This document shows positions 35,023 to 47,085 of a DNA stretch of 64,000 nucleotides, one piece after another. A program made the position numbers and the translations under genes. The notes under the pieces are model-generated. The model had not been told where the DNA came from. It was given only the letters and a program-made list of their open reading frames with translations, and ran no database searches. This DNA is from Drosophila miranda (lineage: Eukaryota; Arthropoda; Insecta; Diptera; Drosophilidae): assembly GCF_003369915.1 (NCBI RefSeq), contig NC_046676.1:4898001-4962000 (forward strand), given 5' to 3'. Positions within the stretch are counted from its first letter, which is position 1. Every line of letters starts with the position of its first letter.

Positions 35023-38000
35023 TTACAAGGTGCAGTATTCGGTGAGAATGGGTATGGATTTCAGCAGCTCGTTGATGTTATGCTGATCCAGATGGGCCAC
35101 CAGCTTCTCGGAAGACTTGAGCAGATTGACACAGTTCTGGAGATTCTCGACAATCTCCTTGGTCATGCTGTCCGACGACTTGGTGATGAGCTCGGCCAGC
35201 TTCTTGCCCACCTCGTACTTCACCAGCTCATCCTGCAGGCGTTGCGCCTGGTCCTGCCCCGCCTGATGGGGCTGCGACAGATAGACCACGGAAAGTATGC
35301 ACAGTGCAATCAGCGCCTCGTTCTGCATCACCAGGTGCTGAGCGGTCAGCATGCTGACCATGGCCTCCACAGTGCCGTCGTTGGCCAGGAACTCGCTCAG
35401 GCTGGTGCGATCATAGTCCTGGGTGAGCGGAATCTTTTCCGCTATCTGCTCGGCCGGGGCGTCGCCCTTGCGAGGCAGCGCATAGTCAATCTTGCTGAGA
35501 TACGCATGCTTAATGAGCCAGGCCATCAGGCGCAGCGACTCCCCGGTGACGCCCACGTAGTCCGACGATTTGCTCCAGTGCACCAGCTGCTCGATCAGCG
35601 TCTTGTTCTTCAGCAGCTCCAGGGCGAGTTTCTCTACAAAAAAGAGACATGCGGGGCTACAGGAAGGCGAACATGAAAAGGGGAACGTATAAGGGACTCA
35701 CCCTGCCCGTCGACAGTCATTCGGAGAGTGCCTAGCAGCTTGAACACAACAGGTGGCTGATGGATCTCCAGCATGGGCAGAATGGTCTGCACCAGGCCCG
35801 CCTGGATCACCGCATTTTTGTTCGGCTTTGGTATGACCAAATTGCGCAACGCACTCAGCAGTGCGTGCTGCAGACGGACATCGTCCTTGACGCCATTGTT
35901 CTTGGCCAGCACCTCGAGCAGCTTGTTCATGGTCTGCTGCTCCACAAAATAGATGCAGTGGCTGTCGGTGCGGGCAAAGTTGCCCAGGGCCAGCACCCCA
36001 GTGGTCAGCAGATCAATGTCCGACGAGTCCAACCAGTCGACCATGTTCTTGAGCAGCGTTGTCGTGTACAGATAGTGCATCGATTCATCTGGAAAATGCA
36101 AGCAGTGAGGTTAACTGCGGCAAGATTGGGAGGGCTCTACTTACCGCCGGTGAGAATGAGAACGATCAGCTCGCAGGCGAGCTTCATCAGGGCCCGGGCC
36201 TCGCTTGTGCTGGCCAGAGTCTTGTACTTCTCAAGCAGATTGTAGATGGTCTCGCAGAGCCCGTCCTTGGCCAGCAGCAGCTTCACCTCGTCGCTCTCTG
36301 CCTGGTAGTGGAGCAGTTCCAGGCACATCTCGGCCAGGTCCGGGTTGGTCGAGGCGGCCAGAATGCGCGACAATTGAATGTTGAGCGACGCCTCGAAGTT
36401 CAGGTCCGCCACATTCTCCGTGAGAATGCTGAGCAGGGGCAGCGTGTTCAGCAGCAGATCCTCGTGCACCTCCACATTCGAGGCGCCCGTGGCGATGATC
36501 GCCTGCAGCTTCTTCATCACGCCCAGTTCCATGGCCCGCTTGGCCAGCCCCTCGCCACCCAGCAGATAGTTCGAGAGCAATCCTCCGCGCACCTTGATGA
36601 ACTGCGCCGCATTGGCCACATCTTCGATGCTGGCAATGTCGAGCAGCTGCAGCAGCACCGCATCCCCCTCCAGCTCCAGTATGAGGTCCCGGGCCTCGTC
36701 ATTCAGGTAGCATATGTTCCCCAAGGCCCTGCAGATCTGTATGGGGAGCTCCATGCTGCCGTCCGGCGTCGGCACCTGCCGCAGGCACTCCAAAAAGGCT
36801 GCGATAATGTCGCGTTTGGTGAACTTCTTGCGCTGCACCTCCGACTTGGTGATCTCCGCTATGCACTTGGCCGCCTCCTTGCGCACGTTCGTGTCCTCGC
36901 ATTGGGTCAACTCCAGGAAGCAGTCGGCCAGCTCATGCTTATCGAACAGCTTGGGGTCCTTGGTGGCCGAGATCTCGCACAGCAGGTTCGTCGTCTTGCT
37001 GTTGCCCGCACTCACGCTGGTCGTCTTCAGCTGCTCGATGAGCTCGTCGATTTCAGCTTCAGGAGAAAGCGGGGAACAAAGAGACGAGAATATATCATTA
37101 ATTAATCAATGTCCGAAATACATACAGTACAGATAGAAGAAAGTTCTTTCGATCACAAAAACTATATACATATTATCTGAAGAAGTATTCTGTCTTTTGA
37201 GAAATACCTATTTAAGGCAGAACAGGGGCATACAGCAGCAAGCCAAGCATCACTGCCGAATCATGTACACGACATGTATGATGCTCATTCCCTTTCACAG
37301 CATTCGCAGTCGAATGTCAATATGCCGCGTGACGATTGACGTTCTACAGGGTAACGAGTATCCAATAGTCTATATGAAGACTGGTTAAACTCTCTTATTC
37401 TGTCCCTTTTTTGCACAGCAAAATTGATTGCCAATTTCGATTATCATCTGTGCCCGAAGCCAGGACAGGCAAAGGACAGGACAGTGTTTTCAAAGGGAAA
37501 TGACGTGCATGAAAATATGTAGAATACGTGGGACATCTCCAGCCTGAACCAAAGCATATTCCTGTGTGGGTTTTGAGTATAAATAAAATGCTGGGCCATT
37601 AGAATCTAGTTAGGACAGAGCTGTGCGCTCAGGAAAACTTCTCGAGCGTGGGCCGCATTAAAGGACCATTTCCCTGCACATAGCCACCAGATGCTCTGGG
37701 GTTATGAAGCGGGGGAGACCACAGACGGAGAAGTGATTTGCATAAGTCCTTGCCGCGGGCGAAACAAAAGCAATGTGCGAGAGCAATCACGGGTTCAAGG
37801 AATGGATGTGGAATGGAGCTATAAACAGAGGAAATGAACACCCTTTAAAGACTTTTAAGACTTTGGGTTTGTCGAAGAGTAAAGGGAATTTGCTGAGAAT
37901 GCTTTATAGTTATGATATATTCCCTTAGGAAGGTTCCAAAGGTTTTCCCCTTGCATTAAACTTGAATTGGTTTTTAAAGCTACCATTTAACACCGTTTAA

Positions 38001-41000
38001 CTTCAAATAATGATCTTATTTTCTTCTAGTACATTAGAGAGAGAACGATTGAGAGCACAGAGAGAGGGAGAGAGACAGCAGAATGCCTTGCCGGCAGATC
38101 ATGCACACATACATGCACACCTCGATGTACAGTGGTTGTCTCGTTCTAGCATCTGGAACATAATGATCCCTGCCTGTTTTTCATAACGGAATGATCAGAG
38201 CTATTGCGTCCCATCAGCAAATTCTAAAGCGTTGCTCCCATCCGTTGTTCCGTTCCTGGAAAGCCACTAACTCGGAGAAAAAAAACCTTGCAGAAATTGC
38301 GTAAAATGTGGCTTAGGTTTAAATTTGATTTTCCCTTTTTGAGCAGGTGACTGGGCCCCAAACAGGCGCCTCTGGGGGTGGGGGTGGGGGTTGGGTCTTT
38401 TATGGCCAGCATTATCACAATATTATTTCAGTCATTCCCTTTTTTTGAAACACATTCGGACCGGGGAATGAATAGTAGGAGAAACGATGCGAAGCGAAGC
38501 GAAGGACAAGTGCCCCGACCGACCCCCGCCATCAGTCGACAACTGGCGACAGTTGGTGGCAGCAACATTGAGTGGAGTGGGGCAGCCAGGGTAGGGGCAA
38601 TTCAACAAACTTTGTGGAGCATAAATAATGAATAGGTTAAACAAAGGGCAAAGGAGAACCCTACCGATGGGTGCCGCCGCTGCCACCCCTCCTCTTCCCA
38701 GCATCATTCGAACAAGGGAACGGCGGAGAGAACTAACTGCCAGACATGTTGCACTTAGAAAGGTAACTCTATCCCCAACCTCTGAACACGAGTATACAGT
38801 ATACAGTGTACTGAATACATATGTACAAATACAAATACAAATACAAATGCATATGCAGATTCACATTCAATGCAATCCCCTCAATAGGCAAATTGTGGCA
38901 CTTGTTTGTGCCCTCTCCTCTCCTTTCCTCTTCTTCTGTCCTCTCTGCAACGCAGTGAATGCAATTGGAAGGACAGGTGGCAACCCCCGATGGACGCGGC
39001 AGACAGGTGCAGGTGGCGCAGGTCGTGCAGCGCTACTTCCGCCAGACAGAGACGGAGTCAGAGGCTAAGAGTCTGCCTGCCACAGCCTTTTTTCGCTGTT
39101 GTTGTTTTTGTTTTGCGTGCCTCAAAATGTTTGCTTTGGTAACTGGTACTCGTTGGTATTCAGAGTGTGCCACATGCCGCTCCATCCCTCCGTCCCTCCA
39201 TTACAGCCATCCATCCATTCCGTTCGAGTTCCGTGGCAAGTTCGTTAGCTTTTGCTTTGAGGAAGCCGAGGAGCCGGCGCCCATTTGAGGCATTTATTCG
39301 CTCCAGTTTCTGGGGCAATTGTTTCATTTTTTTCAGTCTATTTTGCATTTCGGGACTTTGCCTGGTTTTATTTATTTTTTATACCCGATACTCAAAATGA
39401 GTATTGGGGTATATTAGATTTGTGGTAAAAGTGGATGTGTGTAACGTCCAGAAGGAATCGTTTCCGACCCCATAAAGTATATATATTCTTGATCAGCATC
39501 AATAGCCGAGTCGATTGAGCCCTGTCTGTCTGTCCGTCCGTCCGTCTGTCCGTCTGTCCGTCCCCTTCAGCGCCTAGTGCTCAAAGACTATAAGAGCTAG
39601 AGCAACGATGTTTTGGATCCAGACTTCTGTGATATGTCACTGCTACAAAAATATTTCAAAACTTCGCCCCGCCCACTTCCGCCTCCACAAAGAACGAAAA
39701 TCTGTGGCATCCACAATTTTAAAGATATGAGAAAACTAAAAACGTAGAGTTGTAGAGAATGACCATATCTTTAAGACAGCGGAATTTGAATTGGATCGTA
39801 TTATTTTTATAGCCAGCATCAAGAAAACAATTTCATTTTTTCTCGCCCTGTCTCTCTCTAACACACACGTAGCATAGGCGGCTTTGCTTAGAGTAAAACA
39901 TTAGCGCCTAGATCTCAGAGACTACAAAAGCTAGAGCAACCAAATTTGGTATCCACACTCCTAATATATCGGACCGAGACGAGTTTGTTTCAAAATTTCG
40001 CCACACCCCCTTCCGCCCCCGCAAAGGACGAAAATCTGGGGATATTCAAAAATCTCAGAGACTATTAAGGCCAGAGTAACCAAATTTGGTATCCGCACTC
40101 CTGCTAGATCTTACTATAAAACGTGTATCTCAAAATTTCGCCCCACCCCCTTCCGCCCACACAAAGGACGAAAATCTGTTGCATCCACAATATTGCACAT
40201 TCGAGAAAACTAAAAACGCAGAATCATAGATAATGACCATGTCTATCAGATTGCTGAATCTGGATCAGATCAGATCATTTTTATAGCCAATAGGAACAAA
40301 TCAATTTGCAGTGGCTACGCAGCGCCCGACGTCACGCTCAGACTGATTTTCTGTCTCTCTCTTTGTCGTGTCGTTTAATATTAGCGGCGTCTGCCGGAGG
40401 AGAGCCATACTGACTTAGTATCGGGTATAACCGTAGAGTTGCGGTGTCCGCAGCAACTCACAACGTTCCCCCTCGTTTTATGTATATTTTTTGCTGTATT
40501 TCGATTCTCCATCAAACGAAAATTCAACATGAAAATTTCCCGAAAACTAGTGCAAAAATATATGTATGTATTTTATATATGTATGTATGTAGTTGCTGCT
40601 GTTGTTGCATGTTTGATTCGTGTGCAATTTCTGCTCCTTTTGTTTTGGGTCTCTTCAGAATGTGGGCTATGCCCCAGGAAGTGCGCGTGACCCCGAAATG
40701 GAAACCATGGAAGTTTCTGGTGCAGAAATGTTTGCTATGGGAGCAGTCGTAAATATTGAACGGATTTCGGGTGAAGCTGGCAATCAATATTTGCCACTGG
40801 GTGTTCAGTTCTACTCAGGAACTTCAGAAGAATATCCCAGGAGTATATTTGGTAGCCTTTTGATGGAAAAGTATCCCAGAAAATTGTATTTAGTTATGTG
40901 CGAATTGGATATCCTCGATCTTCATTAACGAACGTTTATAAAGTTTCATTTCACATCGGGAAATGTAGAAACGTCGACTTAAGGGGAGTTCCCGTTCTAA

Positions 41001-44000
41001 GGTCTAAAAATTTAGGCATTCTTTCGTTACAGAATTTAGTTTTCTGAAAAAAATATTACTTTAAACTAAAGGAAGTAATTTATTAAATTTTTGCATTCAA
41101 AAAATATCACGAAATGCCAGCTCCCGGCACGCGCGGTGAAACATTATAATCGGTTGATTCCTCGATGTTTTAGAGCCATTCTTAAATATTTTTAGATGAA
41201 CTAATTTAATAAATTCCTTTTTTTTAGCTACAAGCAAACCATACCAAAAAGTACTTTCGTAATACTTTATTTTGTATCTAAAACAAATTCCTGTTCGTGC
41301 CTTAGAACGGGAATTTCCCCCTAATATAGCTATATTATATACATATACACCTAATTCTATTTTTACACGGTCTTGTTTTACACAGTTTTGAAATAACACG
41401 GTTTGAAAATCGAAAATTTTTAATTTTTTACACGTTTTTATTCCATTTAATACGGTTTAAAATAACAGCACATATATGTATATAAAAACACACACAGCTT
41501 ATAAACAGCTATGAACCAAACGAAAACAATAAAGAGCACAAGGAGAATATGTACATATTTGTTTCTCTTTCGATTTTTTGCATATTCGATCAATGTCTTT
41601 TTTACCCGGTTTTTCAGGAACAAATCTACCGTGTAAAAACGGAATAATTATTTAGATACATGATTTGAATTTAGTGCTAATTGAAATGTATTTACTTGAG
41701 AAATATACCTAGAAAATTAGTATGATATATACGAATTTACGATCCTTCGACCATAAACGAACGAAAATAAGAAATTTCGGAAGATTTCCATTGGAAAACG
41801 TTTCTTCCCCACTTCTTCTTTCACGGTATCTATCTGTTTTGTTTCTTAATTCTTAGTGATGGTACTATCGGCAACTATCGCCAGCTAGGGGTGGGCTGAA
41901 AGTCCAAAAGGGAGTCACAGTCACAGTAGAAAAAGCAGAGTGATTTGGTTTGGTTACTTAATTTATTCACAAATTTTAGCTTTGAACAGATATCCCCGAT
42001 AAAGTACAATTTGGACAAGGGCAGGGGCAGGGGCGACTTTGAGTGCTCTGATGGGAAAAATGTGGAGCAGGAGGAGGAGTAGTTGAGTCCTGGGGCAAGA
42101 CTAGACCTCTGTGGGCTCCTGCTTCTTTGGATTACTCCACAGAAACGGCCTAGGGCTGGACTTCCCGATCTCGAAGAGCGCCTTGCAGGCTGCTAACGGC
42201 AGGTCCTCCGCATGGTGGCGCATATTTTCCAGATCGCCCTGCCTCGCCCGCAGGCGCAGAGTGTCGCCTGCGAAGGAATGGAAGGAACATGACAACACAT
42301 GACAACACATGAACCCTCCTCGGCGGATCGAACAACTCACGCAGTCTCGTCTCCTGCTGGCAGTTCACCTTCAGGTCTTGGATGTACACGCTCTCGATCT
42401 CCTGCTCCAGCTCCTGGCGCTGCTCCTCCGTATACTTGGCGGCGGTCTTCGGGCTCATGTAGTAGGCTATATTCCTGGAATGGCTGAAGCGGACCAAGCT
42501 GTGGGTGCTGCGGAGTGGATTGGATAGGAGATGTGTATCCTCGCCGCAAGTCTGGGCTGTTCCCTGAACGACTACTCACCTGGTGCGCTTGAAGCTGTAG
42601 TCGGGCACGGTGCTTAGGAAATGCATGGTGAGGAACATGAAGAGCAGCGCACACACCATTCCGATGGCCAGATGTTCGGTCTGGAACAGCGCCTGACTCT
42701 GGGGCACGCGCTGATTGGCCGCCATATAGGGGCGTCGCGGCGTACTCCCATCGTAGTCCTCCTCTTCCTCCTCCTGCTCCACATTCTCCCCATCAGAGTA
42801 CTCGGAGTCGCCCATGCCCATGTCCAAAGTGTACTTCATCCGCCTGTCGTGGTCCGTTAGGCAGTCGGCGGCCTCGCTGATGCGGCGGAAGGCCATCTCG
42901 GCGCCAGGAGCCCGGTTCTTGTCGGGATGGAGGCGCAGGGCCAGCCTCTTGTAGGAGCGCTTCACCTCCGAGAAGGGGTCGTTCTGCGAGAGGCCCAGCA
43001 CCTCGTAGTGGTTGCGGCATCGCAGTACCTTCTGAACAACGTCCAGCATCTCGGCGGTGAAGGCGTGTGGCAGTGCGTCCGACTGTAAGGTGGGGCCGAA
43101 AATCTGATCGCCGCCGACATTCGAGTCGCCGCACAATCGAATCACTATGGTCTTAATCTCCAAGAGGGCCTCGATCTGTCTGCGATCTGTGGTCATTAAC
43201 AGGGCCTCGCGGATCCGTTCCAAGGCGTGGTCGTAGTTGCCCAGGCACAGGTCGCTGACCAGCCGGTCGTGGAGTTGGCATCTCGTTGGACCAGGCATCA
43301 CGGTGGCTTCCTCCTCTTCCTGCTCTGTCCAGGTGGCTTCCTCCTCTTCCTGCGCTGTCCTGGTGGCTTCTCCATTGTCTCTCCGTCCTGCCCAGCAGCG
43401 TGCAAAGGCAAAAAGTGTGTGTTTGTTTTGTTTTTTGTTTGACCAACTTTTGATTTTGAGAAAGCTGTGTGCGTGTCAAGACAGCAAAGGGGATTTGGGA
43501 ATCTTTTCAAATTTTGACGGTTTTTTGCAATTTGGAGATGTAAAACCCATTTTTGGTTAAGCAATTAGAATTAAGCATTTAATTGAACAAAAACCTTGTT
43601 TTTGTCGAGATTGGAATGAAGACTGTGGGAAAACGATCACAACGAATAGCCATGAATGAGTCATAGCAGTTAGCTTGATAAGTTTCATAGCAATCAGTAT
43701 TGTCCATCCAGACTGAATAGTATTTTCATAGCATCCTGCTTTCATAGGGGCATAGAATCCAGATTGAACAGTATCATACCGACCAGCTTTAATAGTTTCA
43801 TAGCAGACAACATGTGAAATGTCTCATAGCCATCAGCTTTTGAGTCGTTTAATAGCAGACAGATATGATGACATTTTCTTGAAACAGCAGTTTAATTTGA
43901 AGTTATTCAGGCACTCCACCTGCTTTGATCTCTTGTAATGTTTATATGTTGTATGCCTTCCCTTCCCCTCCCTGGCAAAGTATTTACAGTGTGTACACAC

Positions 44001-46065
44001 TCCCTTTAAGTGGAATACAGATGAATGCGTGCACACACTGGCCTCAAAGGGCAGGGCTCAAACGTTGACAAAGTTCATCTTCAGTTTATGGACCACTTGA
44101 AATAACTCTGTGTTGGCCATCGAAGGGTGGGGGACGGGAATTGACAGCACTTCAGACCCCAAGAAGTATGCTTCAAAAGCTTCGAAAGGGACAACCTACT
44201 GTGTGCCAAAAGGGAGGACAGGACACAGGACAGGACTCACTCGCAAGTTAATTGAAATTAATTTCTATGCCAATTTGAATGATGGGCACGAACTCAATTA
44301 AAAAAGAACGAACAGAACGACAGTCCATCCCCCATTTCTGCCCCTCCCATTCATTTATTCATTCATTCTCAAGGCCATTAGACGGGGTCGAAATCTTATT
44401 AGCAGTAAAAAGAATCAAGTGAGGGCGAACAAGAAAAAGGAAATCACAAGTCAAACAGCCAGATGAGGCGCAACGCCAGAGGAATACGCAAAAAGGGCAG
44501 CCGCCACATGCCGGGGGCCTGGGACGGGTTTCCTCGCAATAAATTCGTTGCCGGGCAAACTAAAATACTCGTAACAGCCAGCTAATCCGGGAAAGCTGCG
44601 TGGAACGAATGAACAACAACGAAAAAAGCAGCCCAAAATAATAATAATAACCATAAAGAAGAGGCAGCAGCACTGGGGTGCTCTGATATCGGTCTTATCA
44701 GCGCTTTGGGGTTGGTTGCTGGATTGCTGGGTTGCTGGGTTGATGCCACAAGCCAAGCGACAGTCAAATTGTGTCGAAGCAAACTCCAAGCGAACGCGTC
44801 GACAAAATGCAGACACAAAGGACCAATTAAATTCTAAAGCGAGTGAGCCAAAGCGGGCAGGAGAAGGACCCCCCATCCGTGGGTCTTGGAACTGGCAGTG
44901 GGTCTCGCAACGTTGGGTCCCAGCTGCTGACGGCTGGAGATGTGGGGGAAGTGGACTGCTGCTCTGCCAAGCCACGTTTAAGTGCTGTGGGATGTTGCTG
45001 TGCTCCTCCGCCACAGAAAGGGTATATTAACAGAGCTGTCGGTGGATGCGGGGCATACTGGAACCGACAACTGTTGGCGTGTATAAAGCTATTATATTTT
45101 AGACAGACATTCCAGGGTATCGCAAGCTATTGGACGTTTCATTTCATTTATCCATTGTTATTTGTTATGCCACCCCTGGGGGTGGCTTCAATGGGGGAGG
45201 CGAGTGTTGAAACATGCCGGTAAACCTTGCACCTCACAGGAGGCATATACATTTATTAATGCGTCGTCACTGCTGCTGCTCCCAGCGGTGGTTCAGTGGC
45301 GGGGCTTAGGTGGATGGTTTCTTCCACCACAGTCACAGCTAGTGGCACAGTCCCAGTTAAAGGGAGAAAGTCACACACACGCACACACACACACACACTC
45401 AATTCCCGCCAGAATTGCAGAATTGCGAGCGCTTGTGCCATTCAATCTGATTGGATTGAACCCACCGGTAGCCGGTGCACTTAGCACCCGGTCAACTCGG
45501 GAGAGCAGGGGAGATCATCTAATCTGGAGCCCCCACTGTGCAAAGAAGCCGAGCAGAAAAACGCGTAAATATTGATTTTTCTCACATAACTCTGGCATCT
45601 GAGGGCAAAGACTGGAACTAGCAAAGAGCACACACACACATCTCATCCAGCTCGCCCGCCCACCAACTCCTCCCACTGGCTGCCACACCGCCGAAACGTA
45701 GGGCAGACAAATAGAAGTAGGAGACACACTCGAGAGCACCCGGCACGGCACGGCACCTGGTCTCGATTGGGTGTCTTCGCAGCTCATAAATGTATAAATA
45801 TGTTTGGTGTGGGCACGGGCAGTGCATGTTGCACACACACACAGAGAGAGAGAGATGGGTTTTACTTATACAATGACACGCATGAGTTGCATTTGTTTAT
45901 ATTGGGGGGCTGCGCCGCAAGCAACAAACAAAACGTAAAGAACGGAATCTGTGTGTTGTGTTCCCGCATTAAAAGAGCAGCATACAGCACACAGCATACA
46001 TAAAAATTATGAAACTCATTTCCTTCTCACTTATTCCTTATTCATTATTGTTACTCACTCGCCAT
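35023..46065 (-). CDS. vimar: Visceral mesodermal armadillo-repeats protein (SmgGDS/RAP1GDS1 orthologue)
   Basis: Armadillo-repeat regulator of small GTPases (SmgGDS family; in flies linked to Miro and mitochondria). Exons are 46059-46065 (first, only 7 coding nt), 36145-37056, 35702-36088 and 35023-35633. They join to 638 residues, close to human RAP1GDS1. Clear family landmarks are ICRALGNICYLNDEARDLI, TGDESMHYLY, LALGNFARTDSHCIYFV, HALLSALRNLVIPKPNKNAV, FKLLGTLRMTVDGQ, TGESLRLMAWLIKH and MQNEALIAL. The 7-nt first exon (ATGGCGA followed by donor GTGAGT) is inferred: exon 2 opens in the frame T-EIDELIEQLK without its own ATG, and this exon gives MATEIDELIEQLK. If right, intron 1 is 9 kb and contains the DnaJ gene. 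Exons 2-4 are firm; exon 1 is moderate. Confidence 0.88.
39380..40473. mobile_element. DINE-1/INE-1 (Helitron-like, non-autonomous), long copy
   Basis: Begins TATACCCGATACTCAAAATG and near its end has the inverted AGTATCGGGTATA. The interior has CGTTTCCGACCCCATAAAG, TATATATTCTTGATCAGCAT, GCCGAGTCGAT and a CTGTCCGTC microsatellite core, all hallmarks of DINE-1/INE-1. Repeated CACCCCCTTCCGCC blocks follow. It has no coding capacity. A shorter relative lies at 61301-61727. Confidence 0.9.
40979..41327. mobile_element. MITE-like segment with ~24-bp terminal inverted repeats
   Basis: The left end reads TTAAGGGGAGTTCCCGTTCT followed by AAGGTC. The right end, reverse-complemented, reads TTAGGGGGAAATTCCCGTTC followed by TAAGGC: the same element end with few mismatches. 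About 350 bp, AT-rich interior, no transposase. A TTAA at the left edge hints at a piggyBac-type target, but the right edge is not a clear match. Confidence 0.5.
41360..41639. repeat. Segment with perfect 12-bp inverted ends (TTTTTACACGGT)
   Basis: TTTTTACACGGT at 41360-41371 and its exact reverse complement at 41628-41639, with more ACACGG/ACGGT words between. It may be a second small non-autonomous element. No family recognised. Confidence 0.35.
42101..43298 (-). CDS. CG30156: DnaJ (Hsp40) protein of the DNAJB12/B14 type
   Basis: ER-membrane J-domain co-chaperone of the DNAJB12/B14 type, acting with Hsp70 in quality control. Exons are 42580-43298, 42341-42507 and 42101-42267, giving 350 residues. 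The J domain is about residues 95-160: NHYEVLGLSQNDPFSEVKRS, then LALRLHPDKN with the HPD motif, then AEMAFRRISEAADCL. An acidic EEEEEDYD stretch follows, then one TM at about 210-229 (AIGMVCALLFMFLTMHFLS). The C-terminal part fits DUF1977 of this family. Exon 2 has two possible in-frame acceptors 9 nt apart. The main frame is open upstream of ATG 43298 without another ATG, and a small overlapping uORF ends on this start. It is probably nested in vimar intron 1. Confidence 0.86.
43297..43374 (-). other. uORF overlapping the DnaJ start codon
   Basis: ATG 43374 opens a 25-codon frame of two near-identical basic units (KPPGQ-R-RKRR) whose TGA shares its A with the DnaJ ATG (TGATG). If this is in the mRNA leader it would favour termination-reinitiation. 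The mRNA 5' end is not known. Confidence 0.45.
43565..46058. other. Probable vimar intron 1, part 2
   Basis: No exon recognised. Contains a degenerate TCATAGC-containing repeat at about 43650-43865 and a CA tract near 45376-45398. Confidence 0.5.
43650..43865. repeat. Degenerate ~30-bp repeat with TCATAGC core
   Basis: The word TCATAGC (or close variants) recurs about every 20-40 bp, often followed by AGCTTTNATAGT-like sequence. The copies are diverged. Confidence 0.5.
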
Positions 46066-46301
46066 GTTTGCCGCCGCTGACCGCTTTTGTTGATTCCCTG
46101 AACTGCCTGCCGCAGATGGTTTAGTGGATAGGCACGTTTTATCACTTTTTTGTGGCTTGTGGGCTTAACAATGCTATATAGCTAATCTTATTGTTAACAC
46201 ATCGAAAAAACTGAACACATTTCACTGATATTACTACTGCTGCATTTATTCCGATTCCAAAACACGTACACCCGCAGCCGCACTAACAACAAAAACTGCG
46301 A

Positions 46302-46315
46302 CTAGGGATGTTAAA
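46302..46315 (-). promoter_or_regulatory. vimar: Motif 7-like site upstream of vimar exon 1
   Basis: The minus strand reads AACATCCCTAGTC, matching the Motif 7 core CAKCNCTR, about 240 bp upstream of the inferred vimar ATG. Supports a minus-strand TSS here. Confidence 0.45.
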
Positions 46316-46415
46316 TATATATCGAATACTTTTATATATATTTATTTTTTTATAATATTTTTATATATTTTTGTATATTTGTGATTTTTCTTTCGTTCTT
46401 GTGAGCACATTTATC

Positions 46416-46915
46416 GATCAAATATACCGATAAAATACACGCAGAAATAAACCAAAATATACCGTCTCATTTAAAAAATATACCGTAGATATACTGACGA
46501 AGTCAAGTTCTATTTTACATATTCCTCGTTTTTGATATTCCGACGAATATTACTAGCTGGATTAAGCCCTCAGCCATGCCCACATAATTTTATCCAATTA
46601 ATGAATCAATTTTCTACTGGACTGGCTTATTTTAAATACTTGCTTTTATTGGATCTTGCCCAAAAAAATATTTTAGTGAAAAAGGACAAAAAATAAAACG
46701 TAAGGAAAACTCGTTTCGTTGAATAATGCTGACTAACTAAAACTTTTAGCTCTGCATCTACAAGATTAGCTACTTTTAAGTACTAATTTTTATTTTATTG
46801 TGTCTGAAACAAGGTTTAAACAAAAAAGGTCAACAAAAAAACAGTGACAACGTAAGTGAGAATGGAATTTTGTCAACCGGAGTATGGGCATTTGCATACC
46901 CTATTTCGCTCATTC
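46416..46915 (+). pseudogene. Decayed copy of the 28.7-kb promoter plus small ORF
   Basis: Colinear with 28730-29060: Motif 6 units, then TCAAGTTCTATTTTACATAT, ATTCCTCG, GAATATTACTAGCT, GCCATGCC, AATGAATCAATTTTCTA, CTTGCTTTTATTG and (after an insertion of about 100 bp) GGTTTAAACAAAAAAGGTCA. The ATG is followed by an in-frame TAA after three codons, and the frame is lost downstream. Same strand as the source copy. Confidence 0.6.
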
Positions 46916-47017
46916 CATTCAGTGTTGCGGGCAACATTAACTTGAAAAAGTCAAAATACATTACATAAAAATAATTAAAAGGACAATGCTGTTCGATTTC
47001 TCGTCCCATAAGACGTA

Positions 47018-47085
47018 AGAAAACGTAATGTACCGATGAAGGAATGAACTCAGCCCATTTAACCCCCCTTTATTTAAGCAGGTTG
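47018..47085 (+). repeat. Right-end block of the Motif 6 cassette (copy D2)
   Basis: ACCGATGAAGG, then AACTCAGCCC and CCCCCCTTTATTTAAG: the same right-hand blocks as in copies B and C. With 46416-46915 this marks a duplication of about 0.7-1 kb. Confidence 0.5.

Larger units (their letters stand above)
37057..42100. other. Probable vimar intron 1, part 1, with transposable-element remains
   Basis: Contains a DINE-1 copy, a coding-looking segment of unknown origin near 40660-40930, and two inverted-repeat segments (40979-41327, 41360-41639). No intact gene. Confidence 0.5.

Noticed and set aside
36059-37105. 348-codon plus-strand open frame
   Set aside because: Antisense shadow of vimar exons 2-3, caused by strong codon bias.
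44451-45014. 187-codon minus-strand open frame
   Set aside because: Contains polyN/Q-type simple sequence and no family motif; overlapping frames are equally open.
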